Below, piece after piece: positions 47,570 to 56,936 of a stretch of DNA of 64,000 nucleotides. Position 1 is the stretch's first letter; each line of letters begins with the position of its first letter. Source of the stretch: Pararhizobium sp. YC-54 (GTDB taxonomy: Bacteria; Pseudomonadota; Alphaproteobacteria; Rhizobiales; Rhizobiaceae); contig NZ_JAOYTH010000006.1 in the NCBI RefSeq assembly GCF_025847205.1, forward strand, positions 62,001-126,000. Reading direction: 5' to 3'. The notes beneath the pieces were generated by a model. The model made no database searches, was not told the DNA's origin, and saw only the letters and a program-made list of their open reading frames with translations. Both the position numbers and the translations under genes were made by a program.

Positions 47570-48967
47570 TTACTTCCCATGCGATCGCTCTGCCGTTGGC
47601 GGCGCAAAGCGGATCGCACGGCGAAAGTGCGGATAGCTCCAGTCCAGCACCAGCATCACCACCAGCGAGAGACCGACAAGCGGAAAGATGATGCCGCCGA
47701 TGGCCAGAAGCGCGATCAGGCCGCGAAACACCCGCTTGTCCGCCGGCATCGGCGGCACGCCGCGCGAGCCCTTCGGCCGGCGCTTCCACCACATGACGGC
47801 GGCCGAAACCGCCAGCAGGACGATGGCCATGCATGCGGCGAGCAACACCAGTTGGTTCACGAGCCCGAACTCCTGCCCCATGTGAACATTGATACCCCAT
47901 TCCAGCGCCTTGCCGAGCGGGCCGTAATCGGCATAGCTCATATCGATCAGCGGCTCGCCGCTATACTGATCGAGATGCACCACCCGCTGCTCAGACACAT
48001 CATCCGGATAGACGGAACCGGTATAGACGCCTTCCGGCGTCATCGGGATATTCACCGCATAGCCGTCATGCAGGCCGAGCTTGTCAAAGATGGCGACGGC
48101 CTGATCGAGGCTGATTGCCGTTGCGCCATGCCCCGACGACTGCGGCACCTGTGCCTGCTCCAGCGACCACGTGGTCTTGGCAACATGATCGAGATGGTCG
48201 CCGGACATCGGCACGGCCGTGCGCACGCCGGCCGGATAGCCGAAATTGCTACCATTCGCCCATTCGTTGACCTTCTCGCCCCAGACGCCGGACCAGGGCA
48301 TGCCGGTCACTGCCAGGAAGACGATGAAGAAACCGGCGAAGATGCCGCTGACCGCATGGGTATCGCGCCAGAACACCCGCCGTTTCGGCGTGCCGCGCAC
48401 GCTCAAGACCCCGCCCGTCTGGTTGCGCGGCCACCACAGATAGATGCCGGTGGCGACCAGAAGCACCGACCAGCCCGCGGCGATCTCGATCAGCGCCCGC
48501 GCAAACGAGCCGAAATATTTCAGGCTGTGCAGCGTGCGGATGGTCCACATGATGGTACCGCGATCGGGAAGCGCCCCCAGCACCTTGCCGTCATAGGGAT
48601 TGACGTAGACCGCCAGTTTTCCGGCTGCGGGCGTATTGACGGTGATCTCGGCAGAACCCGCCGGTGAAGGCGGATCGATATACTTGACGGCAGTGCCGGG
48701 ATAGGCGGCAAGCGCTGCCGCAACCATCGCCGAGGGTGCTGCCGTCGCACCGGTCTCCTGAATTTCGACGCGTTTCAGGTTTGCGTAGACAAGACCATCG
48801 ATCTCGTCGCGGAACAGGTAGAGCGCGCCGGTGACGGCAAGCGTGATCAGAAAAGGCAGAACGAGCAGGCCTGCATAGAAATGCCAGCGCCAGACGGCGC
48901 GGTAGAGATCGGACGGCGAACGCACCGCAACAGCGGCGCCGACGCGGCCGATGGTAAAATCGGACAT
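47570..48967 (-). CDS. PepSY-associated membrane protein
   Basis: The 465-aa protein has four main membrane helices and PepSY-type periplasmic regions: WRWHFYAGLLVLPFLITLAVTGALYLF, a conserved histidine in IRTLHSLKYFG, DTHAVSGIFAGFFIVFLAVTG (in part) and NVHMGQEFGLVNQLVLL. This layout is that of the PiuB/PepSY_TM family, linked to iron or copper reduction and uptake. It follows a DUF2946 gene 63 bp upstream on the same strand. Confidence 0.85.
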   Translation of the reverse strand: MSDFTIGRVGAAVAVRSPSDLYRAVWRWHFYAGLLVLPFLITLAVTGALYLFRDEIDGLVYANLKRVEIQETGATAAPSAMVAAALAAYPGTAVKYIDPPSPAGSAEITVNTPAAGKLAVYVNPYDGKVLGALPDRGTIMWTIRTLHSLKYFGSFARALIEIAAGWSVLLVATGIYLWWPRNQTGGVLSVRGTPKRRVFWRDTHAVSGIFAGFFIVFLAVTGMPWSGVWGEKVNEWANGSNFGYPAGVRTAVPMSGDHLDHVAKTTWSLEQAQVPQSSGHGATAISLDQAVAIFDKLGLHDGYAVNIPMTPEGVYTGSVYPDDVSEQRVVHLDQYSGEPLIDMSYADYGPLGKALEWGINVHMGQEFGLVNQLVLLAACMAIVLLAVSAAVMWWKRRPKGSRGVPPMPADKRVFRGLIALLAIGGIIFPLVGLSLVVMLVLDWSYPHFRRAIRFAPPTAERSHGK

Positions 48968-49030
48968 GAAGTCTCTCCAGATGAGCGAAATTTCCGGCCG
49001 GCGCGAGGCGCGCGGCCGTGATTGACGACG

Positions 49031-49435
49031 TCATGTGGGGATGGGTGGAGGAGCCCTGGCCTCAGCGAAGAAACTGCGAATGACCGCCCGGGGCGCAGAC
49101 TTGGCCGCGAAATAGACTTCGGCCACGCGGCCGAGGACGGGAGATGCGATGTCGACGGAACGGCCGGGCAGCGCCGGCGTATAACCCGCCGCCAGCTGAC
49201 AGAGGGTGGCACACAGGTCGTGGGCGGCCTTGTCCGGCCCACCATCGGGCAGGCTCTGTTGCGACCCGTCCTCATGCGCGACGCAGAGGATGTTGAACGG
49301 ATTGACGGCAGCACTTGCCATCGTTCCATGGGCGACACCGGCCAGAAGCCCCTGCATCAAGAGCATGGCAGCGAACAGCACGGCAATCGCGCCGGCCGAC
49401 ACTCTATCTCTCAAGACAAGCCGCAGGGTTTTCAT
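49031..49435 (-). CDS. DUF2946-like small exported or membrane protein
   Basis: The 134-aa protein has one N-terminal hydrophobic segment (about residues 15-37) and a cysteine-containing core (ILCVAHEDG, CATLCQLAAG), as in DUF2946 proteins often found near metal-uptake genes. It probably sits in the periplasm or inner membrane. Metal handling with the PepSY protein is inferred from context. The 49436-49554 gap shows no gene. Confidence 0.6.
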   Translation of the reverse strand: MKTLRLVLRDRVSAGAIAVLFAAMLLMQGLLAGVAHGTMASAAVNPFNILCVAHEDGSQQSLPDGGPDKAAHDLCATLCQLAAGYTPALPGRSVDIASPVLGRVAEVYFAAKSAPRAVIRSFFAEARAPPPIPT

Positions 49436-49554
49436 ACAGGCTCATTGCCATAGCTGCGTTCCGCTGTCACTGCGACAGAAAGCCGGTTGCCGGGAAAATG
49501 CAGCCCGCGCCATCTGGCTCAGGCACGGGCCGGGCAAAACAGGACCGCGGCCGT

Positions 49555-50454
49555 TTACCGCACACCGGATGCGACCGGCACCTTTGCCGGATCGACTGTC
49601 GCGTAGAATTTCGCGATAATCTCCCAGGCCTCCTCGGCGGTTTCGACAAACTGGAGCAGATCGACGTCATTCGGTGCGATCGTGCCGAACTCGGCCAGCG
49701 CCTCGAAATTCACCACCGTGCGCCAGAACGTCTCCCCGAACAGGATCAGCGGCACCAGTGCCATGCGGCCTGTCTGCATCAGCGTGATCGTCTCGAACAG
49801 TTCGTCGAGCGTGCCGAAGCCGCCCGGAAAGACCACGACGGCCTTGGCCCGCAACAGGAAGTGCATCTTGCGGATGGCGAAGTAATGGAAGTTGAACGAC
49901 AGATCCGGCGTCACATAGCGATTGGGTGCCTGTTCGTGCGGAAGCACGATGTTCAGCCCGATCGACGGCGCGCCGATATCGTCGGCACCACGATTGCCGG
50001 CCTCCATCACACCCGGTCCGCCGCCGGTGGTCACGACATATTCCTTGTGGTGCGTCTGCGCCGAATGTTGCGAGCAAAGGCGTGCGAATTTCCGCGCCTC
50101 GTCGTAATAGACCGAGGCAGCCGTCAGGTTCTGGCGCTGGATCTCGTTCTTCGCCGCCCAGGCGTCGCCGCCGGGCTCGGGGATGCGGGCACCGCCGAAC
50201 ATTACCACCGTCGAGTTGATGCCGCGCTCGGCCATGATCATTTCCGGCTTCAGCAGTTCCAGCTGCAGCCGGACGGGGCGCAGCTCTTCACGGGCCATGA
50301 AATCATCATCCGTATAGGCGAGCCTGTAGGAGGGTGACATCGATTGTGGTGTCTGCGGAACGCCCGCCGCACGCTGGCGCGTCTGCTGGCTATCGACCAA
50401 AGGGTCCCAGACCCCGTCCTTGCGCCGCAGATTCCGCTTCTTCATTCTTGCCAT
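49555..50454 (-). CDS. LOG-family (TIGR00730-like) protein
   Basis: The 299-aa protein has the LOG-type Rossmann domain with the signature VVFPGGFGTLDELFE and TTGGGPGVMEAGNRGA. Family members cleave nucleoside-5'-monophosphates; some activate cytokinins. It has a longer N-terminal part than plant LOG. I start at ATG 50454, preceded by AGGAAAG. Whether it makes cytokinin here is not shown. Confidence 0.85.
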   Translation of the reverse strand: MARMKKRNLRRKDGVWDPLVDSQQTRQRAAGVPQTPQSMSPSYRLAYTDDDFMAREELRPVRLQLELLKPEMIMAERGINSTVVMFGGARIPEPGGDAWAAKNEIQRQNLTAASVYYDEARKFARLCSQHSAQTHHKEYVVTTGGGPGVMEAGNRGADDIGAPSIGLNIVLPHEQAPNRYVTPDLSFNFHYFAIRKMHFLLRAKAVVVFPGGFGTLDELFETITLMQTGRMALVPLILFGETFWRTVVNFEALAEFGTIAPNDVDLLQFVETAEEAWEIIAKFYATVDPAKVPVASGVR

Positions 50455-50614
50455 GTCAAACTTTCCTGACGCAAACCGGCCGCAAATCATCGCTGCCGGA
50501 TGCTCCTTTCAACATCCCGGTCGCTACGGATCAAATCACCCGTGCGCATTCCGGGACATACACCCTCATCCACTGCCGACCGCAACCGAAAATCACTTCA
50601 ATTTTTCGGGATCA

Positions 50615-50626
50615 TGCTCTAGAGCA
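50615..50626. repeat. Short palindrome upstream of dapD
   Basis: TGCTCTAGAGCA is a perfect palindrome, and the flanking TTTTTCGGGATCATGCTCT resembles a short dispersed sequence common in rhizobial intergenic DNA. The remaining 50455-50660 gap shows no gene. Confidence 0.4.
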
Positions 50627-50660
50627 GGTTACGATAGACGCCGAAGTTTAAGGAATTCCG

Positions 50661-51518
50661 ATGACGACCCATGATCTCGCCTCCCTGTCGCAGACCATCG
50701 ACACCGCTTTCGACAACCGCGATAGCGTCACCATCCATACCAGGGGCGAGATCCGCGATGCGGTGGATACGGCACTTGATCTGCTCGACGGCGGCAAGGT
50801 GCGCGTGGCCGAACGCGGCGCTGACGGCAACTGGACCGTCAATCAATGGCTGAAAAAGGCCGTACTCCTGTCCTTCCGGCTGAACGACATGGAGGTCGTC
50901 AAGGGCGGCTCTGGCCAGTCGACCTGGTGGGACAAGGTTCCCTCGAAGTTCGAAGGCTGGGGCGAAAACCAGTTCCGCGAAGCCGGCTTCCGCGCCGTGC
51001 CGAACGCGGTCGTCCGCCGCTCGGCCTATATTGCGCCCAACGCCATCCTGATGCCGTCCTTCGTCAATCTCGGCGCCTATGTCGGCGAAGGCACGATGGT
51101 CGATACCTGGGCAACCGTCGGTTCCTGCGCCCAGATCGGCAAGCATGTGCACCTTTCCGGCGGCGTCGGCATTGGCGGCGTTCTGGAACCGATGCAGGCC
51201 GGTCCGACGATCATCGAGGACAATTGCTTCATCGGCGCCCGCTCGGAAGTGGTCGAAGGCTGCATCGTGCGCGAAGGCTCTGTGCTCGGCATGGGCGTAT
51301 TCATCGGCAAGTCGACCAAGATCGTCGACCGCGCCACCGGCGAAGTGACCTATGGCGAAGTACCGCCCTATTCCGTCGTCGTTGCCGGCTCGATGGGCTC
51401 GGGCGCCGTCATGCCGAACGGCGTGGCCGCGCCGAACCTCTATTGTGCCGTCATCGTCAAGCGCGTCGATGAAAAGACCCGCTCGAAGACCGGCATCAAC
51501 GAACTTTTGCGAGACTGA
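50661..51518 (+). CDS. dapD: Tetrahydrodipicolinate N-succinyltransferase
   Basis: DapD succinylates tetrahydrodipicolinate in the lysine/diaminopimelate pathway. The 285-aa product has an N-terminal helical region and a left-handed beta-helix of hexapeptide repeats ([35 protein letters not shown]). dapE, which acts later in the same pathway, lies about 5.6 kb downstream on the same strand. Confidence 0.96.
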   Translation: MTTHDLASLSQTIDTAFDNRDSVTIHTRGEIRDAVDTALDLLDGGKVRVAERGADGNWTVNQWLKKAVLLSFRLNDMEVVKGGSGQSTWWDKVPSKFEGWGENQFREAGFRAVPNAVVRRSAYIAPNAILMPSFVNLGAYVGEGTMVDTWATVGSCAQIGKHVHLSGGVGIGGVLEPMQAGPTIIEDNCFIGARSEVVEGCIVREGSVLGMGVFIGKSTKIVDRATGEVTYGEVPPYSVVVAGSMGSGAVMPNGVAAPNLYCAVIVKRVDEKTRSKTGINELLRD

Positions 51519-51547
51519 CCACCATGACCACGGAGGGGCAGCAGAGC

Positions 51548-51886
51548 ATGTCCTGGCTGTTCTTCAGCCCCTCCGGCCGCGTCAGCCGCCTGCCCTATTT
51601 CCTCGGCTGGCTGCTCTGGGCCGCAATGAGCGGCTTCGTCCTCACCCGCATGTTCGCCAATGAGGACAACGACATTGCGCTGGCACTGTGGACCCTCATC
51701 CTAGTCGTTGGTGCCCTCGTCTCCACAGCCTCGATCGCACTGATGACGATCAAGCGCCTGCACGATATCGGCTATCCTGGCCAGCTCACCATCTGCCTGT
51801 TCATCCCCGTGCTCAGCCCGGTCCTCTTCATCGCGCTCTGCCTGTGGCCAGGCACCGATGGGCCAAACGACTACGGCGACGAATAG
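51548..51886 (+). CDS. DUF805 membrane protein
   Basis: The 112-aa protein MSWLFFSPSGRVSRLPYFLG has the DUF805 start, several hydrophobic helices and the TIKRLHDIGYPGQ motif; it ends GTDGPNDYGDE. I chose ATG 51548 because GGAGGGG lies ten bases before it; another ATG at 51524 lacks this. It may share a transcript with dapD. Function unknown. Confidence 0.75.
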   Translation: MSWLFFSPSGRVSRLPYFLGWLLWAAMSGFVLTRMFANEDNDIALALWTLILVVGALVSTASIALMTIKRLHDIGYPGQLTICLFIPVLSPVLFIALCLWPGTDGPNDYGDE

Positions 51887-51950
51887 CGGACAGGATTAGG
51901 CCGCCGGGACGGCGGCCTGTTCGATGGCAATGCCGCTTGGCGGCGCGGCA

Positions 51951-52997
51951 TCATGCCTTCGGTTCGAACGGTTGCGGCCGGCGCGCTGCTCCCTGCCGCT
52001 CGAGCATCCAGCCCGGATATTCCGGCGGCAGCGCGCTGACATCGTTCAGCTTGGCCAGATCGCCGGCATCGAGCCTAAGCTTCACCGCCTTCAGGTTTTC
52101 ATCCAGCTGCTCCACCCGCTTGGCGCCGATGATGACGCTGGTGACGAAGGGTTTGGCCAGGATGAAGGCGAGCGCCACCTCGGCGACGCTGGCATCGTGC
52201 TTTTCCGCAACCTCGCGCATGGCGGCAACGCAGGCCCATGCGCGGTCCTTGTCGACCGGCGGGAAATCGAAGCTCGCCCGGCGGCCCTCGCCATTGCCCG
52301 GCGCGCCCGGCCCATACTTGCCCGACAAGAGCCCTCCGGCGAGCGGAGACCAGACCATCAGCCCCATCTTTTCCTCAGTCAGCAGCGGCACGATGTCCCG
52401 CTCCAGATCGCGCCCGGCGATCGAGTAGTAGGCCTGCAGCGTCTCGAACCGGGAAAAGCCCCGGCGCTCGGAGACGCCGAGCGCCTTGGCGATCCGCCAG
52501 GCCTGCCAGTTTGACATGCCGACATAGCGAACCAGCCCGCCCGAAACCAGATCGTCCAGCGCCCGCAGTGTCTCGTCGATCGGCGTCACCGTATCGGTGC
52601 CGTGGATCTGGTAGAGATCGATATGGTCCATCTGCAGCCGCTCAAGGCTCGCCTCGACCGAATCCATGATATGGCCGCGCGAGGCGCCGCGATCGTTCGG
52701 CCCATCGCCCATCTGGCCGAAAACCTTGGTGGCGATGACCACATCCTTGCGGTCGATCCCCAGATTGATCAGCGACTGCCCGAGCAGCCGTTCGGATTGG
52801 CCGGCCGAATAGACATCGGCCGTATCGATGAAATTGACGCCGGCGGCGAGCGACCGCTCGACGATCCGGTCGGCCGCATCCTGATCGACATCGGCGATCG
52901 CATCCCAGATGCCGCCCCCCGCGGCGCCGAAGGTCATCGTCCCCAGGCAGATTTCGGAAACGAACAGGCCGGTATTGCCAAGCTGATTGTAACGCAT
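51951..52997 (-). CDS. Aldo/keto reductase
   Basis: The 348-aa NADPH-type reductase has RYNQLGNTGLFVSEICLG at the start, catalytic residues in FIDTADVYSAGQS and VVIATKVFG, the histidine of LYQIHGTD, and the cofactor motif SVIIGAKRVEQLDENL. It belongs to the YajO/Tas-like group, distinct from the AKR at 26054. GGAGCC precedes ATG 52997. Substrate unknown. Confidence 0.88.
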   Translation of the reverse strand: MRYNQLGNTGLFVSEICLGTMTFGAAGGGIWDAIADVDQDAADRIVERSLAAGVNFIDTADVYSAGQSERLLGQSLINLGIDRKDVVIATKVFGQMGDGPNDRGASRGHIMDSVEASLERLQMDHIDLYQIHGTDTVTPIDETLRALDDLVSGGLVRYVGMSNWQAWRIAKALGVSERRGFSRFETLQAYYSIAGRDLERDIVPLLTEEKMGLMVWSPLAGGLLSGKYGPGAPGNGEGRRASFDFPPVDKDRAWACVAAMREVAEKHDASVAEVALAFILAKPFVTSVIIGAKRVEQLDENLKAVKLRLDAGDLAKLNDVSALPPEYPGWMLERQGAARRPQPFEPKA

Positions 52998-53141
52998 GGG
53001 TAGGCTCCATAGTTCTGTGATTTGAGATGGCGGAAGGGCCCGGCAGCGCGGGCGAGGTTGTTCAGGCATGTAGGGCGCAACGGCTGCGTTGCCACCCCGG
53101 GTGACTTTCGAACGCCGGTCTGCGCGTTCAAAACGGTTTTA

Positions 53142-54050
53142 CTATTCGGCTGCGACCTGCGTTCGCAGCATCGCCACGTCGCGCAACGGCGAGAGTCCAT
53201 AGAAACGGGTATATTCCAGCCCGAACTGCGACGGGCTCTGGTAGCCGACCGTGTGCCCGGCGGTTCCGGCGTCCATGTTCTCCACCAGCATCAGGCGGCG
53301 CGCTTCGTTGAGCCGCAGCTGTTTTTGATATTGCATCGGCGTCATCGCCGCGACCGCCTTGAAATGATGGTGCAGCGACGAGACGCTCATGCCGCAATGC
53401 TCGGCAAGGTCCTCGATCCGCAGCGGCCGGACGTAGTGCTCGCGCAGCCAGGCGATCGCCTTGGCGACCCGGTTTCCCGGGCTGTCGGCCGTGGCAATCT
53501 GGATCAATCGTGGCCCGTGGGGTCCCGTCAGAAGACGATAGAGAATTTCCTGCTCTACGAGGGGGGCTACCCCCGCAATGTCGTTCGGAGTATCAAGGAG
53601 CCTCAGATACCGGAGTGTTGCGTCCACAAGAGCTGGCGAAGCCTTGTGGACGGCAAGGCCCCGCATGCCGTCGGCCGCTGCCGCGACAGAGGGAACGGCG
53701 ATCCTCTGCAGCACCTCACGCAGCCGGTCGGGATCGATCACCATGCCAAGCCCCAGATGCGGCGCCTGCGGACTGGCCACGCTGACCCGGGAGATAACCG
53801 GCAGGTCGAACGACACCACAACACAATCGCCGACGCCGTAATGATAGACATCCTGCCCGAGCGTGACACTTTTCTGACCCTGGGCAATGAGCGCGAAAGC
53901 GGGGCGATGGGCGAGATGCACAGGGTTCGTCGGCGCGGTCTGGCGCCCGAAAAACAGGTTCTCGATCGCCGTCGTGAACATGCCTGTTCCCGACGTGTGC
54001 CGCGAAATGATCGCGGCGATTTCACCGAAGCGTTCTGTCTGGTTCTGCAT
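53142..54050 (-). CDS. AraC-family transcriptional regulator
   Basis: The 302-aa protein has an AraC_N-type sensory domain and a C-terminal double helix-turn-helix (IEDLAEHCGMSVSSLHHHF; AGHTVGYQSPSQFGLEYTR). It resembles regulators that act on neighbouring oxidoreductases. It is divergent from a degenerate SDR gene; the 189-bp gap between holds their promoters and no gene. ATG 54050 gives the family N terminus. Confidence 0.88.
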   Translation of the reverse strand: MQNQTERFGEIAAIISRHTSGTGMFTTAIENLFFGRQTAPTNPVHLAHRPAFALIAQGQKSVTLGQDVYHYGVGDCVVVSFDLPVISRVSVASPQAPHLGLGMVIDPDRLREVLQRIAVPSVAAAADGMRGLAVHKASPALVDATLRYLRLLDTPNDIAGVAPLVEQEILYRLLTGPHGPRLIQIATADSPGNRVAKAIAWLREHYVRPLRIEDLAEHCGMSVSSLHHHFKAVAAMTPMQYQKQLRLNEARRLMLVENMDAGTAGHTVGYQSPSQFGLEYTRFYGLSPLRDVAMLRTQVAAE

Positions 54051-54239
54051 GGAGCGGAAACGATGCCCTGGTTTCGATTGATCCGACGCTACTCCGGAAA
54101 ATCCGCCCGTGGAATGTCCCCTCCTCCACATTTGCAGGATCGCATATAAATCTCGGAGTATCGTTGTAACGCTGAAGCACGGGTCTGTCGCATGCTTGGC
54201 TCATCGGATGAACAATCCGAACAATCAAGGATATTTGCC

Positions 54240-54980
54240 ATGACCAGATTGACCGGAAAAACCGCCGTCGTCACCGGCGCTGCCAATGGACCAACCGCCC
54301 GGGTCGCTGCCCGGCTTGCAGCCGAAGGTGCCGCCGTCGTGATCAACGATGCCGTCGATAGCGAGGGCGCGTCCCGCGTTGCCGCCGATATCGTCCGGCG
54401 CGGCGGCCGGGCCGTCGCCGTCCGGGGCGATGTCTCGAAATCGCAGGATGTGAAGCGCATCTTCCGCGCCGCGAAAGAGATTTTTGGCAGGCCGGATATC
54501 GTCGTCAACAGCGCCGCCGTCTTCCGCGTCGAGCCGCAGCAGGCGCAGGCAGATGCCAACCGCGCCTTTGCCGTCAATGTCTTCGGTACATTCCTGATGT
54601 GCCAGGAAGCGGCCCGCCAGTTTGCCGGCAAGGGCGGCATCATCATCAACATGAGCGTGACGGGCGGTGCCACGCCCGGTGGCATGACGCCGGACGCGGA
54701 GACGCAGTCCACCATCAAGGGCGCCATGGACATGCTCACCCTTGGCCTTGCCCGCGAATTTTCGGAGCGCGGCATCCGCGTCGTCTCGGTCGATCCGGCC
54801 ACCTTTGATGCGCAGGACCTCCACGAACCCGATCTTCCCGAAAAGACCGCACGCCGCATTCCCACTCTGAAATCGCTGCGCCGCGGCCGTCTCCCCGGCG
54901 CAGGCACCCTTGCCGCCTCCGACGACATCGCCTTCATCCGCAACGAACTGGTGGCATCGGCCGGCTGGCGCGGCTGGTAA
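54240..54980 (+). CDS. Degenerate short-chain dehydrogenase/reductase-like protein
   Basis: The 246-aa protein has an SDR Rossmann fold but key residues are changed. The nucleotide motif reads TGAANGPTARVAARLA, with Thr replacing the last glycine of TGxxxGxG. The YxxxK site reads TQSTIKGAMDML: Lys is kept but Tyr is replaced by Gln. The catalytic Ser may survive in INMSVTGG. It may be inactive as a reductase or use another chemistry. AAGGA precedes ATG 54240. It diverges from an AraC gene that probably controls it. Confidence 0.75.
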   Translation: MTRLTGKTAVVTGAANGPTARVAARLAAEGAAVVINDAVDSEGASRVAADIVRRGGRAVAVRGDVSKSQDVKRIFRAAKEIFGRPDIVVNSAAVFRVEPQQAQADANRAFAVNVFGTFLMCQEAARQFAGKGGIIINMSVTGGATPGGMTPDAETQSTIKGAMDMLTLGLAREFSERGIRVVSVDPATFDAQDLHEPDLPEKTARRIPTLKSLRRGRLPGAGTLAASDDIAFIRNELVASAGWRGW

Positions 54981-55068
54981 CGGCCAGCCGCACAAGCTAC
55001 AGAGCGCATCAATGCCAAGTTTGCGCGGCGGACGCTCCGGCAAAAATTTCCGCCTGGCGCAAGGGGCC

Positions 55069-55542
55069 TCAGCCGCGGCGAGCCGCTTCGATCACTGCGA
55101 CATCGATCTTCTTCATGGTCATCATCGCATCAAAGGCGCGCTTTGCCTGATCACCACCTGCCGCCATCGCCTCGGTCAGGACGCGCGGTGTAATCTGCCA
55201 GGACACGCCCCACTTGTCCTTGCACCAGCCACATTCACTTTCCTGGCCGCCATTGCCGACAATGGCGTTCCAGTAGCGATCGGTTTCCTCCTGATCATCA
55301 GTTGCGATCTGGAATGAGAAGGCTTCGTTGTGCTTGAACGCAGGACCGCCGTTCAGGCCGATACAGGCAACGCCCGCAACGGTGAATTCAACAACCAGCA
55401 CGTCTCCCTGTTTACCGTCCGGATAGTCGCCAGGGGCACGCATGACAGCGCCCATTGCACTGTCGGGAAATGTCTGGGCGTAGAAACGGGCGGCGGCCTC
55501 GGCGTCTTTGTCATACCATAGGCAGATGGTATTCTTTGCCAT
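55069..55542 (-). CDS. PhnB-like VOC-fold protein
   Basis: The 157-aa protein resembles the PhnB/DUF1338-like VOC group formerly called 3-demethylubiquinone methyltransferase-like: ICLWYDKDAEAAARFYAQTFPDS and CGWCKDKWGVSWQITPRVL. The catalytic role is unknown. I start at ATG 55542, preceded by AAAGGA; the frame extends to 55644 without need. Confidence 0.82.
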   Translation of the reverse strand: MAKNTICLWYDKDAEAAARFYAQTFPDSAMGAVMRAPGDYPDGKQGDVLVVEFTVAGVACIGLNGGPAFKHNEAFSFQIATDDQEETDRYWNAIVGNGGQESECGWCKDKWGVSWQITPRVLTEAMAAGGDQAKRAFDAMMTMKKIDVAVIEAARRG

Positions 55543-55683
55543 TGCAGTGTCCTTTCGCTCTTCGTCTTCCAATTCCGGGCAGAAATAAGAGTGGAACCGA
55601 ATATTTCCAGCCCATCCAGGCCATTTCACGCGGGCGATAGCCATGGGCGGTCAGATGGGCAAAGGGCAAAGGAGGCGGGCACT

Positions 55684-56166
55684 CTAAGCGATGGCGATGA
55701 TTTCGAGTTCCTGATCGCCGGCGCCCACGACATCGCCGACAGCCTTGCCCGTCAGAAGCCGTGCCACCGGCGACACGAAGGAAATCGATCCGGCCTTGGG
55801 ATCGGCTTCGTCCTCTCCGACGATACGATAGGTCTGTACGCGCCCGTCGCTGCGGCTGAACGTCACCGTGCTGCCGAAGGACACTTTGTCGATCGACGCC
55901 GGGGCGGGAACAACCTCTGCCGTATGAACCCTTGCCGCAAAATAGCGCATGTCGCGCAAGGGATTTGCCGCCTGCCGCCGCCGCTCATTGATGTCTTCGA
56001 TTGTGCTTGCAGCCTCATAGGCCGCGCGCGCCTGTTGAAGCTGCAGCTCAAGCGCTGTCAATCCGGCTTCCGTAACACGGTTCGGGTGCGGCGAGATCGG
56101 ACGGTCAGGCAACAGGGTTTCCGCAGCCGTTTCGGCACTCTCGTCCTTGGTGAAGGCAACGCTCAA
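55684..56166 (-). CDS. GreA/GreB-family transcription elongation factor-like protein
   Basis: The 160-aa protein has a GreA-type C-terminal FKBP-like domain (VSFGSTVTFSRSDGRV, SISFVSPVARLLTGKAVGDVV) and a shorter N-terminal helical part. True Gre factors rescue backtracked RNA polymerase; the shortened coiled coil here suggests a paralogue of the Rnk type. I start at TTG 56166, eight bases after GGAG, giving MSVAFTKDES; a TTG at 56172 is possible. Confidence 0.72.
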   Translation of the reverse strand: MSVAFTKDESAETAAETLLPDRPISPHPNRVTEAGLTALELQLQQARAAYEAASTIEDINERRRQAANPLRDMRYFAARVHTAEVVPAPASIDKVSFGSTVTFSRSDGRVQTYRIVGEDEADPKAGSISFVSPVARLLTGKAVGDVVGAGDQELEIIAIA

Positions 56167-56403
56167 TCTCAAAACTCCGTCTTGGTGCTATGTGCTCTCA
56201 TAGTGCATGAAGTGATTGTCCCCCTGTTTGGCAGAACTACGCATGGGACCACAAGGGATGACGAACCGATGTTGCGCCATGACCGGCGCCGGCTCATGTT
56301 CCGGATTGTTCTCCAGGGATGAAGGATACCATAAACGGTGCCCGTCATCCTCGCTGCCGTCGCGGCAATCCAGCCAGGATGCATGAGCCGCACGCCCCCT
56401 GCC

Positions 56404-56497
56404 CCGTCATCCTCGGGCTTGACCCGAGGATCCACGCCACAAGCGCGGTCCTGCCCCTGTCGTCTGGATCCTCGGGTCAAGCCCGAGGATGACGGAG
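56404..56497. repeat. Inverted pair of CCTCGGG/CCCGAGG repeats
   Basis: CCGTCATCCTCGGGCTTGAC continuing to CCCGAGGATCC (56404-56432) recurs as its reverse complement at 56464-56497. Each copy is itself a hairpin. The same unit type occurs once at 42873-42891. Confidence 0.85.
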
Positions 56498-56619
56498 AAT
56501 GTGGCTGGCCCCGCCCGCGATCGCTGCCCTTCGCCGCCAAAAAAAATCATCCCCGCAAATCCCCGCCCCCAAAACCTGTGCCATCATCTTTCCCGTCCTG
56601 TCATCGGCTAGACCGCTAG

Positions 56620-56936
56620 GCGTAGTGGTGAGACGGGGCCGGTGCCGGGTGAGGGACAGACGTAAGCCTTTGCCCGGTGGATGGTCAGAAAGTGGTTTCC
56701 CTCTCGTCTGAAACAGGACGGGGCGTGCCTGTGAGGCACACATGAGGAGCGGCGACTGGGATTGCGATCAGCAAATCCTTTCGTGGCGCGGCGGCGAAAA
56801 CCGTCAGTGCCACCCCGTCTAAAAAGGGTGCCGCCAACCCCGCAGAGAAACCGGAGTTGCCCATCGACCCACACTGAACGGGGCGCTGGAAGGCGTCATA
56901 TAAACTAACTTTGTCCCGGCACTTTCCAGCGCCCCG
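56620..56936. other. Unexplained structured non-coding region upstream of dapE
   Basis: Between the GreA-like gene and dapE there are about 980 bases with no convincing gene. Within it, 56620-56936 is rich in local pairings: GTGCCT/AGGCAC (a short tight hairpin), CAGACG/CGTCTG, and at the end a perfect 13-bp stem CGGGGCGCTGGAA / TTCCAGCGCCCCG (56879-56891 with 56924-56936) closing a 32-base loop. Open frames exist on the minus strand but lack ribosome sites. I do not recognise it as a known RNA. The 56937-57146 remainder holds only the dapE leader and a plain CT-rich stretch. Confidence 0.35.

Noticed and set aside
56620..56936. Considered as tmRNA, RNase P RNA, SRP RNA or a cobalamin riboswitch
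   Set aside because: I could not find the tag-coding segment, the conserved RNase P core, the SRP tetraloop motif or a B12 box.
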